NCBI GenBank assembly: GCA_025618425.1
Contig: CM046832.1
Coordinates: 57,091,993-57,155,992, forward strand
DNA: 64,000 bases
Direction of reading: 5' to 3'
From: Heliocidaris tuberculata
Lineage: Eukaryota > Echinodermata > Echinoidea > Camarodonta > Echinometridae
The notes under the pieces were generated by a model, which did no database searches, had not been told where the DNA came from, and saw only the letters and a program-made list of their open reading frames with translations. Position 1 is the first letter of the stretch. The number at the start of each line of letters is the position of its first letter. Of this stretch, positions 22,601 to 34,305 are shown in pieces. The position numbers and the translations under genes are program-made.

Positions 22601-25600
22601 CACTGTCCTCTTCACTTTCCCTTTCCACACCTGCCTTCCATGTTAGTACATCTGAAATGATATCTGAGATCCAGTCATCATACGTTACAAGTGGAACTGT
22701 GGAAACTAGTGCAACAGAGACTGGAATGACCATGATAGCAACAACATTTTTTCAAACACCAGTCATTTCTTCACTAAGTGCAGTAACTACTATTGTGTCT
22801 GAAGTATTGACTTTAGTCTCTCACCCATCTTTAGGCACAACTTTTATATCAGAAAGTTCATTTCTATCACTGCTTAGTTCAGGTGTAAGTGATTTTCCTG
22901 TTCCTAGCACAAGTTTGTCACCATCACTTTCATCTGCATCATTTGTAATCTCTGCAACACCCAGTGTCTCTCTTGCATCCTCAGAGCAAACTATTACGGC
23001 CAGTCAGGACTCAACCGTTTTCTCAGCCACCTCACAGATATCAAGTGCAAGTGATTTTGTGACACCATCAATTTCCTCTCCAATATTGGCAACTTCCTTG
23101 GCACCCAGTGTTTCTTCTGTGAGTGTCTCTCTTGCACCCTCAGAACAAACCATGATTACCAGCCAGGACACATCTGCTTTATCAACAACATTGCCATTCT
23201 CACTGTACAGCTCAAGTGCAGCTGATTTTCCAGTGTTTAGTACAATTGTGACACCATCGATTTCATCTGTATCATTTGCAAGCTCCATAGCACCTGATGT
23301 TTCTTCTGTGAGTGACTCTTTTGCATCCTCTGAACTTTCTGCTACTGCCAGTCAAGAAATCACAAGTCTTAGGTTAGAATCTGGTTATAGCTCAACAACC
23401 TTGTTCTTTTCAGAAATGCAAAGTGAGATACCAACATTGTCTTTCTTCGGGACATCCGCTAGTCAGCAATTCTCCTCCTCATCAAGTAACATACAATCAT
23501 CTTTCTCACAATCGGATATGTTGTTTTCTACACTTGTCCAACCCTCAATACCATCAACATACATGTTAACATCATCCACGCGTTCCTCAAGTACCCAGTC
23601 CAGCTCTATAGCCCTATCTTCAGAAACACCAGATCACTCAACCATTTTCTCCAACTCTGAATCGACTTCTGTTCCATCATTGATCGCAAGCTCTGTACCT
23701 GAGACAGAAATTTTGGTATCAACCTCCTCACCCCAGTTGAGTAGCTCATCAAAGCTTTTGTCAACCAGGGCACCCTCCAGGTTCTTCTCTTCCACTGAGG
23801 GGGTATTCATGAGCTCCTCACCTAGTCCTACATCAGTTCCTTCCACTTCAGAGGTGATGCCATCCACCTTTATCATGTTGTCATCTAGTACTTCTGTTGC
23901 ACAACCATCTTCTACAGCAGGCCAGACTTCAGTACTACCTTCTCTTCCCCGCTCTGATGTTAGCCTGCTGATGTCATCACTTCTTGTGTCTACCTCTGAC
24001 ATTCAACCAACACCATCGTACTCCAGTGAAGTTGACATTTTTTCCACGGTAGCTGTTACTACTGAACTTCCAACACAGCCAACAGAAACTACAACAGGTA
24101 ATTATATGACATTATATTATATATCAGTTTCATGTGGGGTTTTTTTTTTCTAATTCTAAAAATTTTTACCCTATTCCGGTCTTACATTCTTAATGATAGC
24201 CAAAACTTCAATTTTTAAAATGAGTTACACAAATAGAAATAATAAACTTGTCCAGTGGTATATATCTGTGTAAATGCCCATTTTATATCTGTATGAAAAA
24301 ACATTGGTAAATTATTATTTTGACCCAGTTATACAGAATTAAAAGGACCTCTACAATCTTCATTTCTTTAATTCTATCGATTATAATTCCTTCTTAATGA
24401 CATTATAAAAGTGTAATAATGCATAATAATTTTTTTTTTAAAATCACTTGATCCTTGGAACTCTCTTCTTTGTTCACCTCTACAGAGCCTGAGAACCAGG
24501 CACCGATCATCCAGCATCCCATTGATGAGATCAGCTTGGCTCTAGGAGATGTTCTACAGTTCCCCATTCCAGAAGACACCTTCATTGATCCAGAAGATGG
24601 ATTGACCTTTGACCTTCAGCTTGATCTGCTCACCACGGACAACCAACCAGTTAGTGCATCCCACTGGCTACAGTTGGTCAACAATCAGCAGACTCTGGCT
24701 GGCGTACCACTAGACAGCAACCTCACAATCTTGAGAAATGAGTATCTCTTGTCTGCTACCGACTCAGAGGGGCTGGTGGCATACGATGCATTTGTCGTCA
24801 AAGTGCAAGAACGTGCGTTAGAGTATAATCATGAATTTGTCTTCACCCTTGAAAATGATTTCCAAAGCTTTGTTGATGACAGCCAAAACATTGTTTTCTT
24901 GTGTGATGATGTTGCCAGTTTTCTCAACGATCAAAACACAGATGCTTTCAGTGTTGCTTCAGTAGCTGAAGGTTCTGTTGTTGTGACCTACTCCAATAAA
25001 ACTATTCCGACAAAATACTGTGACTATGAAGCCATTGATGATGTTTTTAGCAGCCTGGCTTATTTAAATGGAACACCAACAACTGCCTTTCAAGATGCTC
25101 TATTGCCAAACAATGCAGTTACCGATATTGATAGGATATTCTTCAATCTTTGTTCTGTGACAACTCTGCCACCTGTTACCAATGTGACCGAGTCCTCTGA
25201 GACAGGGACCAACCTCCTTCTGGTGACGGTACTTCCAGCATGTCTTGTGTCTTTCCTCTTGCTGATCTGTTTCCTCATCTTCTGCTGCTGCTACAAGCGC
25301 AAGAGAGGTGGAGAGGAATTCTTGCTTCGGGAAGAGAAACAAATTTATGCGAAAAACCGGAAGCCCATTTACCTTAATGGAGAGCTGGAAGATAAAGAAC
25401 CTCGTGGAGCATCTCATCCTGTAATTCTCCCGATTGACATTGACCCTGTGAAGTCGTCTCACCCCTTTAAGCGGAAACCTCGCAAATCATCCCGTGAACC
25501 AAGACCCCCGCCACCTCAGTACAGGCTACCAGATTATGCTCGAGTGAACCTAGGAATGGATGACTTTGAGGATGACTTTGAACAAAATTTGTATGAAATG

Positions 25601-25744
25601 GAACCCCCTACATACACTTCCCAACCAGTGTTGCATGATGCACCTGATTTCAAACCACAAGACGATAGACCCCCGCCTCTCTACAGATTACCACCACCAT
25701 ACCAGTCCCAGGATAGAGGATTCTTTGATGAATCTGATATATGA
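19433..25744 (+). CDS. DAG1: Dystroglycan precursor with greatly enlarged mucin domain, complete coding region, 3 exons
   Basis: Exons 19433-19648, 20068-24097 and 24486-25744 join in frame to 1,834 residues (human: 895). In order: signal peptide (about 9-28, VLLALSYIFVLQWSLVS); cadherin-like alpha-N domain (PTWLVFNSTSHTLHGVPLIT, about 82-101); S6-like domain (VVFDADI, GPGN, GVVVSWPLPC); furin-type site RSKR/E at 304-308; Ser/Thr-rich mucin from about 310 to 1415; a second cadherin-like domain (NQAPIIQHP, EDTFIDPEDG); the SEA-like region with EGSVVV at about 1577-1582, matching the alpha/beta cleavage Gly-Ser of vertebrates; a TM segment at about 1658-1682; a basic stop-transfer KRKR; and a cytoplasmic tail with four PPxY motifs (PPQY, PPTY, PPLY, PPPY). 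The PPPY near the C terminus is the expected dystrophin/WW contact. Dystroglycan links laminin-type matrix to dystrophin and actin at the plasma membrane. The start is the ATG at 19433; the frame is open upstream but starts only with GTG. Confidence 0.95.
20068..24097 (+). CDS. DAG1: Dystroglycan exon 2 (alpha-N domains, furin site, mucin)
   Basis: A single 4,030-bp exon, phase 0 at the start (ATCTCACAG) and phase 1 at the end (ACAACAG/GTAAT). It opens with VSEVGTSTIPTWLVFNSTS. The Ser/Thr-rich part starts after the furin site at 20761-20772 and runs to the exon end, without a stop over about 3.3 kb. Confidence 0.93.
22870..23400 (+). repeat. Internal protein repeat in the dystroglycan mucin domain, three copies
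   Basis: Related units SVSLASSEQTITASQDS, SVSLAPSEQTMITSQDT and SDSFASSELSATASQEI are centred near 22990, 23150 and 23340. The spacing is about 53 and 63 codons. Between them SxxDFxxPS and TPSISS-type pieces also recur. This indicates growth of the mucin by internal duplication. Confidence 0.7.
24486..25744 (+). CDS. DAG1: Dystroglycan exon 3 (second cadherin domain, beta subunit)
   Basis: The acceptor CTCTACAG joins a split Glu codon to PENQAPIIQHPIDE. It encodes the cadherin-like domain, the Gly-Ser cleavage region at 24971-24976, the TM segment and the PPxY-rich tail, ending at TGA 25742. The NKT sequon after the cleavage site corresponds to the NNT sequon of human beta-dystroglycan. Confidence 0.94.
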
Positions 25745-25806
25745 AAATATTCTCTCTTCGCTCATGAAATTGTAGAGTTTTATGGTGAATATATTATTTT
25801 AGTTTA

Positions 25807-25971
25807 CAGTGGAACCTCGTTTTAACAAACTCGCCAAGACCAATGAAATTACCTTGTTATATAGAAATTGTGTTTTATCAGGGCTAAAAAACCCAAAGAA
25901 AACAAAGAGCTGGCACCATAAGATTTTCCATGTTATAACAAGAGATTTTTCTCTATAACAAGGTTCCCCTG
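25807..25971. mobile_element. pogo/Tigger-like MITE, copy C (dystroglycan 3' flank)
   Basis: TA-CAGTGGAACCTCG at the left and AAGGTTCCCCTG-TA at the right; 165 bp. It starts 63 bp after the dystroglycan stop codon, so it is likely transcribed in the 3' UTR. Confidence 0.75.
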
Positions 25972-28900
25972 TATTTTTTCAATGGCATTGGAGCATTGAT
26001 TATTATCTTTTTTTCTCAAACACAACAGTACTTTAAAAAAGAATGTAGGTCTAGATGTATTTTTATATTTTCAGTAAAGGTGAAATTAGACAGCACTTAC
26101 ATACATGAAGTGGTAAGATGCTGTGACAAAATATATAAATAAATGAAATGGAATGTGGGAGAAAGAAAGTATCGGCATGTACAAATACCCCTAAACCTAC
26201 TCACTTATCTGTGTGTTATAATAAGATAAAGAAATGTGAGGTGCTCCGTGCTCTCTCATTTCACTTTTTTAGGTAAGCTCATATGGGAACAGGACTTTAT
26301 CTTTGTTTACATCTACAAGTATTCTTTGTTGATGCTGTTAGGTTTAGTATGTAGTAGCATACTAGCATTGTTGCCTATGTATCTTAATCATTATTTTTTG
26401 GAATATCTGCATTAAAAAAAAGACCAATATTTACTTTACATTGTCTTCTATAGCATAACAACTAGAAAATAGTTTAAGAGGTCATGAAATGAATATTCCT
26501 TCCAAAGTATCTACAATACATACCAGTGTACATCTTTTTGAACCCCATAGTATTCTATATAAATATTGACTTGCCACAACTGCAATAATTTTTCACCCTT
26601 TATATTTTTTTTTCCAAATTGTATTTTCTCAATCATTTGCAGATCAATTGAGTGTTATTATGAACAACCACAACAAAAATCTGAAACTGTAAAATAAAGT
26701 ACATCCCATCTTGATGTGAAACAGTTACCGGATATAAAAATACAAAATGCCCAGTTGTTTAGGTGGAAAAAAATAAGTGATGAAGATACAAAGATCCCTT
26801 CTTGAAAATTAGAAATTTGTGAAGCTGAACATAACAAGGTATACCCAGGGTCCTATCTTATATAGGGCTGTGGTTGATTGAAACTTAATTTGAGATTGAT
26901 ATCAATCACATCTCAGTACATAAGAGATAGAACACTGTCGATATGCACTTAATTAGAGGACTTGCAATCGATTCTGATCAATCACAACTCTTTATATAAA
27001 GACAGGGCCCTGGTCTTCTGTTTCTGATGGTGATTGGACTTAATTGAGACAAGTGGAGTCTCACTTTCGTTACCCATGTCACATGTAGCCACAAATATAT
27101 TTTCTTCCAGTCGTATTGTAAGGTTAGTTGATGGTTGTTGGGTTGACAATACATGCTGCCATGCTTTGAGATGTGTCATTTGTTTCTTATTTTGTAAATA
27201 TTTAAACACCTAGATATTTATGATTTTTTTTAAAGGAAAGTAGTGTATATTTGAAAAGGTTGTACAGGTTATTTCATTCAACAGCATGTTTCTAAAAGGG
27301 GCATGTTTTAGATTTATATTCATATACAAGCTTGGTTTCTATGTTTCTATTACATGTAATAGAAATTCATAAAAAAAGTTTCACAGAATGCTAGCAGAAC
27401 AAATGTAATGTATATTTCTAGTATAATTTATCAAAAGGCATGACTGGGAAAAACTTGTTAGATTCAAGATGGTTATTTGAATGACAAAGTAATGACTATG
27501 TAATGCACATTGCCACTTTGCTACGATGCTTTTACCAAATCTAGTCAGCGTAATGATAATCGCTCTAATTAAATTCTTTTACTAATTGTCATGAAGCCTG
27601 TTAAATTTTATAAGTTGTGGCTTCCTAGTTTTTCTTTCTGTATCATATAAAGAATTGAAATGACTGGTAAGTAGATCCTTCATTTGAATATCTACTTCTT
27701 GGAGCAGACAAGACATAGCCTTTGGACAAGGCCTCGCGTGCTGCTTGTCTGCTGAGCAGGGTCTGAAAATAGACTAACGCAGTGTGTGTTAAAACAGAAG
27801 TGATCGGATCACAGTTGTCGCGCGATTAGTCTATGTATTCAGGCGCGTTTAGGGAAATAACAACACCGAGTGCCTTGGCTAAAGGCTAACAAGACACATC
27901 TACTGTATATGAATATTTACCTGTTTGTTTTTTGTATTGTTTTTTTACAGGGTGTAAATCGCTTTTTATACTTAATAATGCTGCTTCTCTTTTAGCAAAA
28001 TCCAGGATTATTGAACAGTACTTTGACTTATTTTTTAGATTTACATGACCATTTTTTCTAATTTTTTAATAAATGTAGTATGATTATGTATGATATTGTC
28101 CCCCTCCCCATGGTGGATTCACATACAGTGCTAGTCAAAAGTTTTGGTACACTCTGGATTTTGAGATGGGTTTTTACTTCAGTGTCTATTCCCCATATAA
28201 TGAGGTTGTTTAGGCACTGACAAATTTGGGAAAGTTTGGTTATACATTACATGTTTTATATATTATATGTTCTGAAACATTCAGGTGTGATTTGCTTTAA
28301 ATGTGCTTGGTTGGATACCCGTGACTGATGAAAAATGACAAAGCAATTTATGTAGTTTAATTACTTTTCTTTCCTAAATCAAAAGAAAAACAAATATACA
28401 TTTTGTTTGACTTTCAAATGTAATATACTCCTTTAATGAATTTCTGAAGAATTGTTATTCAAAATGTCCATTCAGTATTTTAGCACTAATGTTGCTTAGA
28501 CATCCCTGTTCACCTCGGCCAAGACAAGCTGTTTAGGCTTAGAGTCCAGAGACAGAACATGCCAAACCATTGGAATTATTTAACCTTCTTCGTATATTTC
28601 TCTTAAGTAATAACAGATAGTATGTTCATGCTACATAATATGTGGTATCAGAAGTTACAAAAATAATGTGATATATAGCATGAAATCAAAGCATTAAAGA
28701 GCTTCGTTTCTGTACGTGAATCCTAAATGGCCTATGTGGGACGAGTTGAAAAGAAGTGGCAAAGAGACATCTTTGGTCTGTTAAGTACTGCAAGCATACT
28801 GGATGGATATTTAAAGTTAATTACTAATGAAAGTAATCATGTGAACATTGTAATTATATCTCATTAACAAGTCTGTAACCAAAACAAGCTGTGGTAAATT

Positions 28901-29379
28901 CGAGGGATCTCTATTGTATGAGTCTGTTTTTTATCAATTTTGGACAAAAATGTGCGTTAAACCGATAATACGATAATTTATCAGTACTCTTGTTTCATTA
29001 AATATTCTCTTTGCGGGATTTGAGTCTTTCAGTTAATGGGGTTAATAATGTTGCAAGGCAAAACAAACACAAGCTCTTTGATTACTAATCTTGCCTTCAA
29101 TGCTGGACATTGAAATTTGTTGTCTTGTAGTGTTGAGCTGTGTGTGTAAATCAGAAAAAAAAAAATGTATTGTAATAACTGTATTTTTCCTTTAAAGTGA
29201 CAGTTTGATTACGAATTTCATCACCTTGTTATGGGATTATATGCGATTATAAGATATTAACTTTGTAATATGTTTTTAGAGTCGGCTAATTGTCTTTCAG
29301 TGATTTACATCCATAGAAGTACTTCTTTGATAAATCAGTGTATATGGAATGGGATATATTCAGCTTGTAATTTTCCTTA
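25972..29379. other. Dystroglycan 3' flank, no other gene seen
   Basis: AT-rich DNA without a credible open frame. AATAAA at 26693-26698 and later sites could end the dystroglycan transcript; none stands out. Short inverted pieces occur near 27705-27755 (AGCAGACAAG with CTTGTCTGCT). Confidence 0.5.
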
Positions 29380-29524
29380 TTAAAGGGAACAAATCAAAAC
29401 CATGATTTACAATGTGCAGATATTTATTTATATTATATAGTCTATATAGATACGAATAAGTGATTGGTCTAAATACCATCACGTGACTAGAGCTGCAAGG
29501 ATCGCCAATGTTATATTTTGGTTT

Positions 29525-29574
29525 TGACGTCACCTCGGTCAACATAACGCATTATGTTGACCGAGGTGACGTCA
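29525..29574. promoter_or_regulatory. Perfect 23-bp hairpin with CRE (TGACGTCA) at both ends
   Basis: 29525-29547 and 29552-29574 are exact reverse complements round a CGCA loop. Each arm carries the full CREB/ATF site TGACGTCA, followed by CCTCGGTCAACATAA. The hairpin lies 77 bases before a well-placed ATG. Confidence 0.7.
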
Positions 29575-29650
29575 CTCACTTTATAGTGATTTTTTTACAG
29601 CGCAGCTGTCTCGCCCGCGAATTTCAAACTTCTTTCGAACGAATACAGTC

Positions 29651-29734
29651 ATGGCGACTTCCCCCGCTAGTCGGTTTCAGTCCCTCGACGAGGAGGAATT
29701 GTACAGAATAATCGACGAGACTCCCATTGTATGA
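29651..29734 (+). CDS. Short ORF of 27 codons, possibly the 5' coding exon of a transposon gene
   Basis: It encodes MATSPASRFQSLDEEELYRI and seven more residues, in strong start context (G at -3 and +4). The ORF stops in ATTGTATGA, where GTATGA could act as a splice donor. The SLDEEEL-type start resembles N termini of Crypton-like recombinase genes in invertebrates, but the match is weak and no downstream exon was found. Confidence 0.3.
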   Translation: MATSPASRFQSLDEEELYRIIDETPIV

Positions 29735-29843
29735 AAGCAGTAGTGAATTCATCCGTTAACATACTTTATCAGTATTGCGAGGCAAAGGTATAAAGATTAG
29801 ACTATATAATATAACAGATATTGCCTGGTGTATCGCTTTAATA

Positions 29844-30010
29844 AATAACACTTCATCTCCCCTCCGAAGTTATATTTTTCCCTTGGGACAATATTTTCCC
29901 TCAGCGCTGCGCGCTTCGGGGAAAATATAATCCCTTGGGGAAAATATAACTTCGTCGGGGAAATGAAATGTTATATTAAACCTCTAGGCAGGCAATATCT
30001 GTATAATATT
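29844..30010. repeat. Foldback segment with TATATTTTCCC-type arms
   Basis: TCTCCCCTCCGAAGTTATAT near 29863 pairs with ATATAACTTCGTCGGGGAAA near 29944 round CAGCGCTGCGCGC. An outer pair, ATATTGCCTG and CAGGCAATAT, lies at about 29819 and 29989. Confidence 0.55.
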
Positions 30011-30239
30011 TGATTACATTACGTACAATATACTGAATGAAAATTTAGCGATAAATAGAGAAAAGATATTCTTCCTTATTTGTTTTTTCCACTAGAAATG
30101 GAAAGACGAGAAAAGAAGGCAAAGATAGAAATATTGCTTCCTTGAAATAGGAAAAAAGTAAAAAATTTGATAGAAAAATGCAAGAAGAAAATGACTGAAG
30201 AAAGAGAAAAAATACATGAGAGAGATACAGAGAAATATA

Positions 30240-30325
30240 TATAGAGAGAGAGATGGGGGGGGGGGGGGGGGCAGGAGAGAGAGAGAGAGAGAGTATCTGC
30301 GCAAAGTGGTGGGGGGGGGGGGGGT
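30240..30325 (+). repeat. GA microsatellite and poly-G tracts
   Basis: AG repeats with G runs at about 30256-30271 and 30310-30324. The low-complexity open frames on the minus strand here are not genes. The following stretch (about 30370-30455) is duplicated at 34373-34460. Confidence 0.7.
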
Positions 30326-30499
30326 TACCAGTAACTTGGTACAACCTTGTTAAATCGTGTGTTTCACATGACGTTTAGGTGGAGAGTTCATGCTCATTGT
30401 TGTCACCCCACATGACTTTAGGCCTATTTTCATGGCAGTCACAGAAAAATGAAGTAGCCTATAAAGTGTGTAAAGCTGACAGAAAACTTGTTCAAATTA

Positions 30500-31430
30500 T
30501 TCGAAGAATAAATTTTGCAACACAATAAGCTACGTTGAAAACCTCAGATTTGATTTGCAATTTTCATCTTTGTCTCCCGGTCATAAATAATGTAAGAAAA
30601 TCAAAATCACGATTTACTCCATAACTTATGAAGAGATGGATGAAAGGAACATTCCTCCTTCCTCTTCTACACCCCCCCCCCCCCCCCTCATCCTCAGGAC
30701 AAAACACCTGCATGCAGAAGAATGCGTTGCTTGTGACAGTTCCTTTGTTGGAGAAGCAGGGAGAACACCGAGGAACACTGCAGACTGAAATTAAGAACAC
30801 TGACAAAAGAACCCTTATAGGTTAAGTAATCCATTGCAATCAGTAATTTCAGAACACGCCCTTAATACTGAATACAACATTGGATGGGATGATGCCCATT
30901 ATTATTGAATTTGAAACACATTTCTGGCCAAGAAAGGTGAAATAATCAATTTGGATGAAAAGGATTAATCCTCCACTGAATAGAGACTCTGGCTATTCAC
31001 TGTCTGCACCTATCTTCGCTCCAGTGATCTCGAGGCAGCAAGAAACTGTGAGAAGAAATAAATTTGCTTGAGAAAGTCCACAGGAGTGGATGAAAGCTTG
31101 CCCACTAAATTTTAAGGTTGGTAGATTTTTAAAATTAAACAGATGTTTCTCTGGCAAACAACCTCTGCAAAGTGTTGATTTGCAGAGAGACAGGAGTAAT
31201 ATTTTAGCTGAAGTATATTCCCTTTGGGAAAATATGAATAACAAATATATACACACTACACATAATTTATATCCTTACTTAGGCCTGACTGATTCACATA
31301 ATTTACGCAGTAGACACACACATTTGCATATTTTCCATATAGGATATCTAAAAGGATACGAATGAACCACTCCAACAAAATATTATTTAGCGAATATCAT
31401 TTTACATGTGTAATGATGACGAACAAACGT
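30500..31430. other. Intergenic DNA, no gene recognised
   Basis: Several open frames of 65-91 codons occur on both strands, but none shows a known family, and a C run interrupts them near 30671. I see nothing that supports a gene. Confidence 0.4.
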
Positions 31431-31436
31431 AATATA

Positions 31437-33103
31437 CAGTGCGTATAAAAAAAAAAAACACGTTACACTTTTGAAAAATCTGTCAAAATTCCATTTCAAT
31501 AAATTTAGAAGATTTTTTTCATGTCGATAGATGCGCACTAGTCTCATCTATCAAGTGCCACTAACAAATTAAATTTTCGTTCACGCTTGGGCGAACAATG
31601 ACTGTTTTGGTCCAGAGTGTGAAAAATGGTTTGCGCCAAATTGAAAGAAGAGGGAAAATTAAACCAGCAGTCCGAATAAGTACTTCCATTCAAACAAGTT
31701 GCTCTTTTGCATAAATTTATGATTATGTTATGAAAGTCTAGGAATTTTTTGTCTACTTTCTATCATTATCTTTAAATGATCATGATGATGTCATTGCTTT
31801 ATGCATGGGTGAGAATTAATAATGTGCAATTATTTCAAGATCTTTTAAGCACAGTATTCACGATTCACAGAAACATCAAATTCACATGCCAGTCATTGAG
31901 TCAAGAAAAGTACCAAATTAATACATCTTCATATCATTCAATTAATCAATAAATCAATCAAAAATCAACTCATCAATACTGTAATCAACCGACAGATCAG
32001 TCAGTCAGTCAGTCAATCAATCAATCAATAAATGCATCAGTCAATAATTCAACCATTCAGCCAGTCAGTCAATCAACCAGCCAATCAATAAGGTAATCAG
32101 TTAATCAACAATCAATAAATCAATTAACTGATCAGTTGCTCAAACCATCGATCAGTCAGTCAACCAGTCAAGCAGTCGGGCAACTCTGTCAATCAATTTA
32201 TCAATCAATCACACTCTAATTTAACAAATTAGTCAAAAGCACATCAAAGCACTTCCAAACCAGTCATTCAATCAAGAAGGCCCAATTAATCAATTTTCAA
32301 TCAATCAATCAATCTATCAATCATTCAATCAAGAATGTAAATCAATCTTTCGATTGATCAATAAATCAACCAGTCAATGTACTGTATGCATTCAATCAGT
32401 CTATCATTCAATCAATCACAGTGTATCCATTATGTAACCAGTTGCGGATATCCACATAGAGGAAAATCGCCCCTTCCCCCTTGGGCGGCTTAAAGCCTAT
32501 GTTTTTCTTTGTTTTTATTCGTCAAGTGACTGGTTAATCAATTGATTCATTAACTGATTGATCAATCGATTGATTGATTATTTTTTTGAATGATTTGCAG
32601 ATTTAATAATTGGGTACTTCTTGAATGAATGATTGGCATGTCGTTTTGATGTGTTTGTTTATTGTGAATACCGTGCTTAATAAGATCTTGAAGTAATTAC
32701 ACATTATTAATTATCACTCATGCATAAAGCAATGAAATCATTAATATTATGATAGAAAATTGCCACAAAATTCCTAGACTATCATAATGCAATCATCAGT
32801 TTATGCAAAAGAGCAATTTGTTTGAATGGAAGTGCATATTCGGACTGCTGGTTTAATTTTCCCTCTTCTTTCAGTTTGGCGCAAGCCTTTTTTCACACTC
32901 TGGACAAAAACAGTTAGTGTTCGCCCAAGCGTGAACGAAAATTTGTTTTGTTGGTGGCACTTGATAGATGAGACTATTGGGCATCTATCAACATGAAAAA
33001 ATCTCATATGAATTAAATAAACATGAAAAAATCTTCTAAATATTTTGAAATGTAATTTTGACAGACTTTTCAAAAGTGTAACGTTTTTTTATAATACGCA
33101 CTG
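31437..33103. mobile_element. Large foldback element (1.67 kb) with 400-bp arms and a TCAA/TCAG tetranucleotide core
   Basis: CAGTGCGTATAA at the left and TTATAATACGCACTG at the right, each flanked by TA. Both arms, about 400 bp, read as near reverse complements (for example ATTTTCGTTCACGCTTGGGC at 31575 against GCCCAAGCGTGAACGAAAAT near 32922). The centre, about 31925-32600, is made of degenerate TCAATCA/GTCAGTCA units that switch to TGATTGAT near 32525. The ends fit a TA-target Tc1/mariner-like foldback; no transposase is left. Confidence 0.75.
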
Positions 33104-33309
33104 TATAATGAAAACAGGTTAACGTTACACTAAAAATTGTGAAAAGTATGTCGCATTCAAAACAGAACATCAGCATCAGCAATATACGGAAGAGAACTTG
33201 GTACTCCTGTTAGTCTTCCGGTTGCTTCTTCTTAGGGGTTAACAGACAAAACTACTTTGAGGCACACTAGAGAGAGTTGGATCACGTGCTAAATACTGTA
33301 ATTTTGACC

Positions 33310-33660
33310 TATGATTATCCAGTAATCTTTTGAATGTATTCAAAGTAGGTGCAGTGACCACTGACTGGGGAAGATTGTTCCATCATTAATATAATATGTT
33401 CCTTCAAGATTCTCAACGAGTGACCTCTAGTTTCGCGGGGTGAGTGCATTGTGAAGAAGTGGTCTGGCTGGCAAACATCAATATTGTGCAGAAATTTATA
33501 AACTTGGATCATGTCGCCACGCTTTCGTCTATATGCAAGTGGATGTAATTTCACATGTGTTGAGTCTGTCTTCCTGGAATTTATGGGCTAAGTTGGGCAA
33601 TAGCTTAGTGGCAAGTCTCTGCACCCTTTCGAGCTTGTCGATGAAGAACGGAGACAAACA
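33310..33660 (-). pseudogene. LINE fragment: C-terminal reverse-transcriptase ORF
   Basis: On the minus strand FFIDKLERVQRLATKLLPN, LAYRRKRGDMIQVYKFLHNI and RGHSLRILKE occur in two frames joined by a shift. LAYRRKRGDMIQVYK is a familiar C-terminal motif of non-LTR retrotransposon ORF2 in animals. It is 5'-truncated and frame-shifted. Confidence 0.72.
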
Positions 33661-34129
33661 TGTGTGTTTTGTTATATACCGTATATAGACAATCATGTTC
33701 AGCGATACTCTAAAATAACTGTATTCGCATGATATATACCTTATGTATATACCATGGCCTCTTGATATATACGCAAAATACTTCGGGGTTTTCTTTAACT
33801 TTTTTTATCAACACAGTTATGTTTTATTCCTCTGAAAGACATAACCTTTATATGCATGATGATTTTTTATCAGACGATTTGTATTGTTGACAATGAAATG
33901 TAATTAAAAATAACCCAAATAAAAATATGTTGTTATCAATGACAGAGAAAAGTACCTCTTTCGTCTATTTGCGATGATCTTGGAGAAAACATGTAGAATT
34001 TATATATAACTGGAAAAAAAAGAACGAAGAATCTGTCTATAAATCAGTGATATAGAAACAAAAATCCCGATTTGTAATAATTATTCTATTTGCAATGATT
34101 TATGGTAACGTCACATCGGGTTGAAATGT

Positions 34130-34252
34130 ATACATGTATATAATGATAAAACAAGACAAAACATTCCCCCCCCCCAAGAAAAAAAATTAAAGAGGAATTT
34201 TCTTTTGAGTAAGAGAGAAAATCCTTGTTTTATAGGATAAACAGAAAAAGAA

Positions 34253-34305
<53 letters not shown>

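Larger units (their letters stand above)
29380..29843. mobile_element. Inverted-repeat element carrying a CRE hairpin and a 27-codon ORF
   Basis: The ends are ATTAAAG and CTTTAAT, and TATATTATATAGTCTA near 29430 pairs with TAGACTATATAATATA near 29800. A 23-bp hairpin at 29525-29574 and a short ORF at 29651-29734 lie inside. The boundaries are approximate. Confidence 0.45.

Noticed and set aside
21618..24002. Several open frames of 89-130 codons on the minus strand of dystroglycan exon 2
   Set aside because: They are mirror frames of a biased Ser/Thr codon stretch, with Asp/Glu/Val-rich composition as expected from that.
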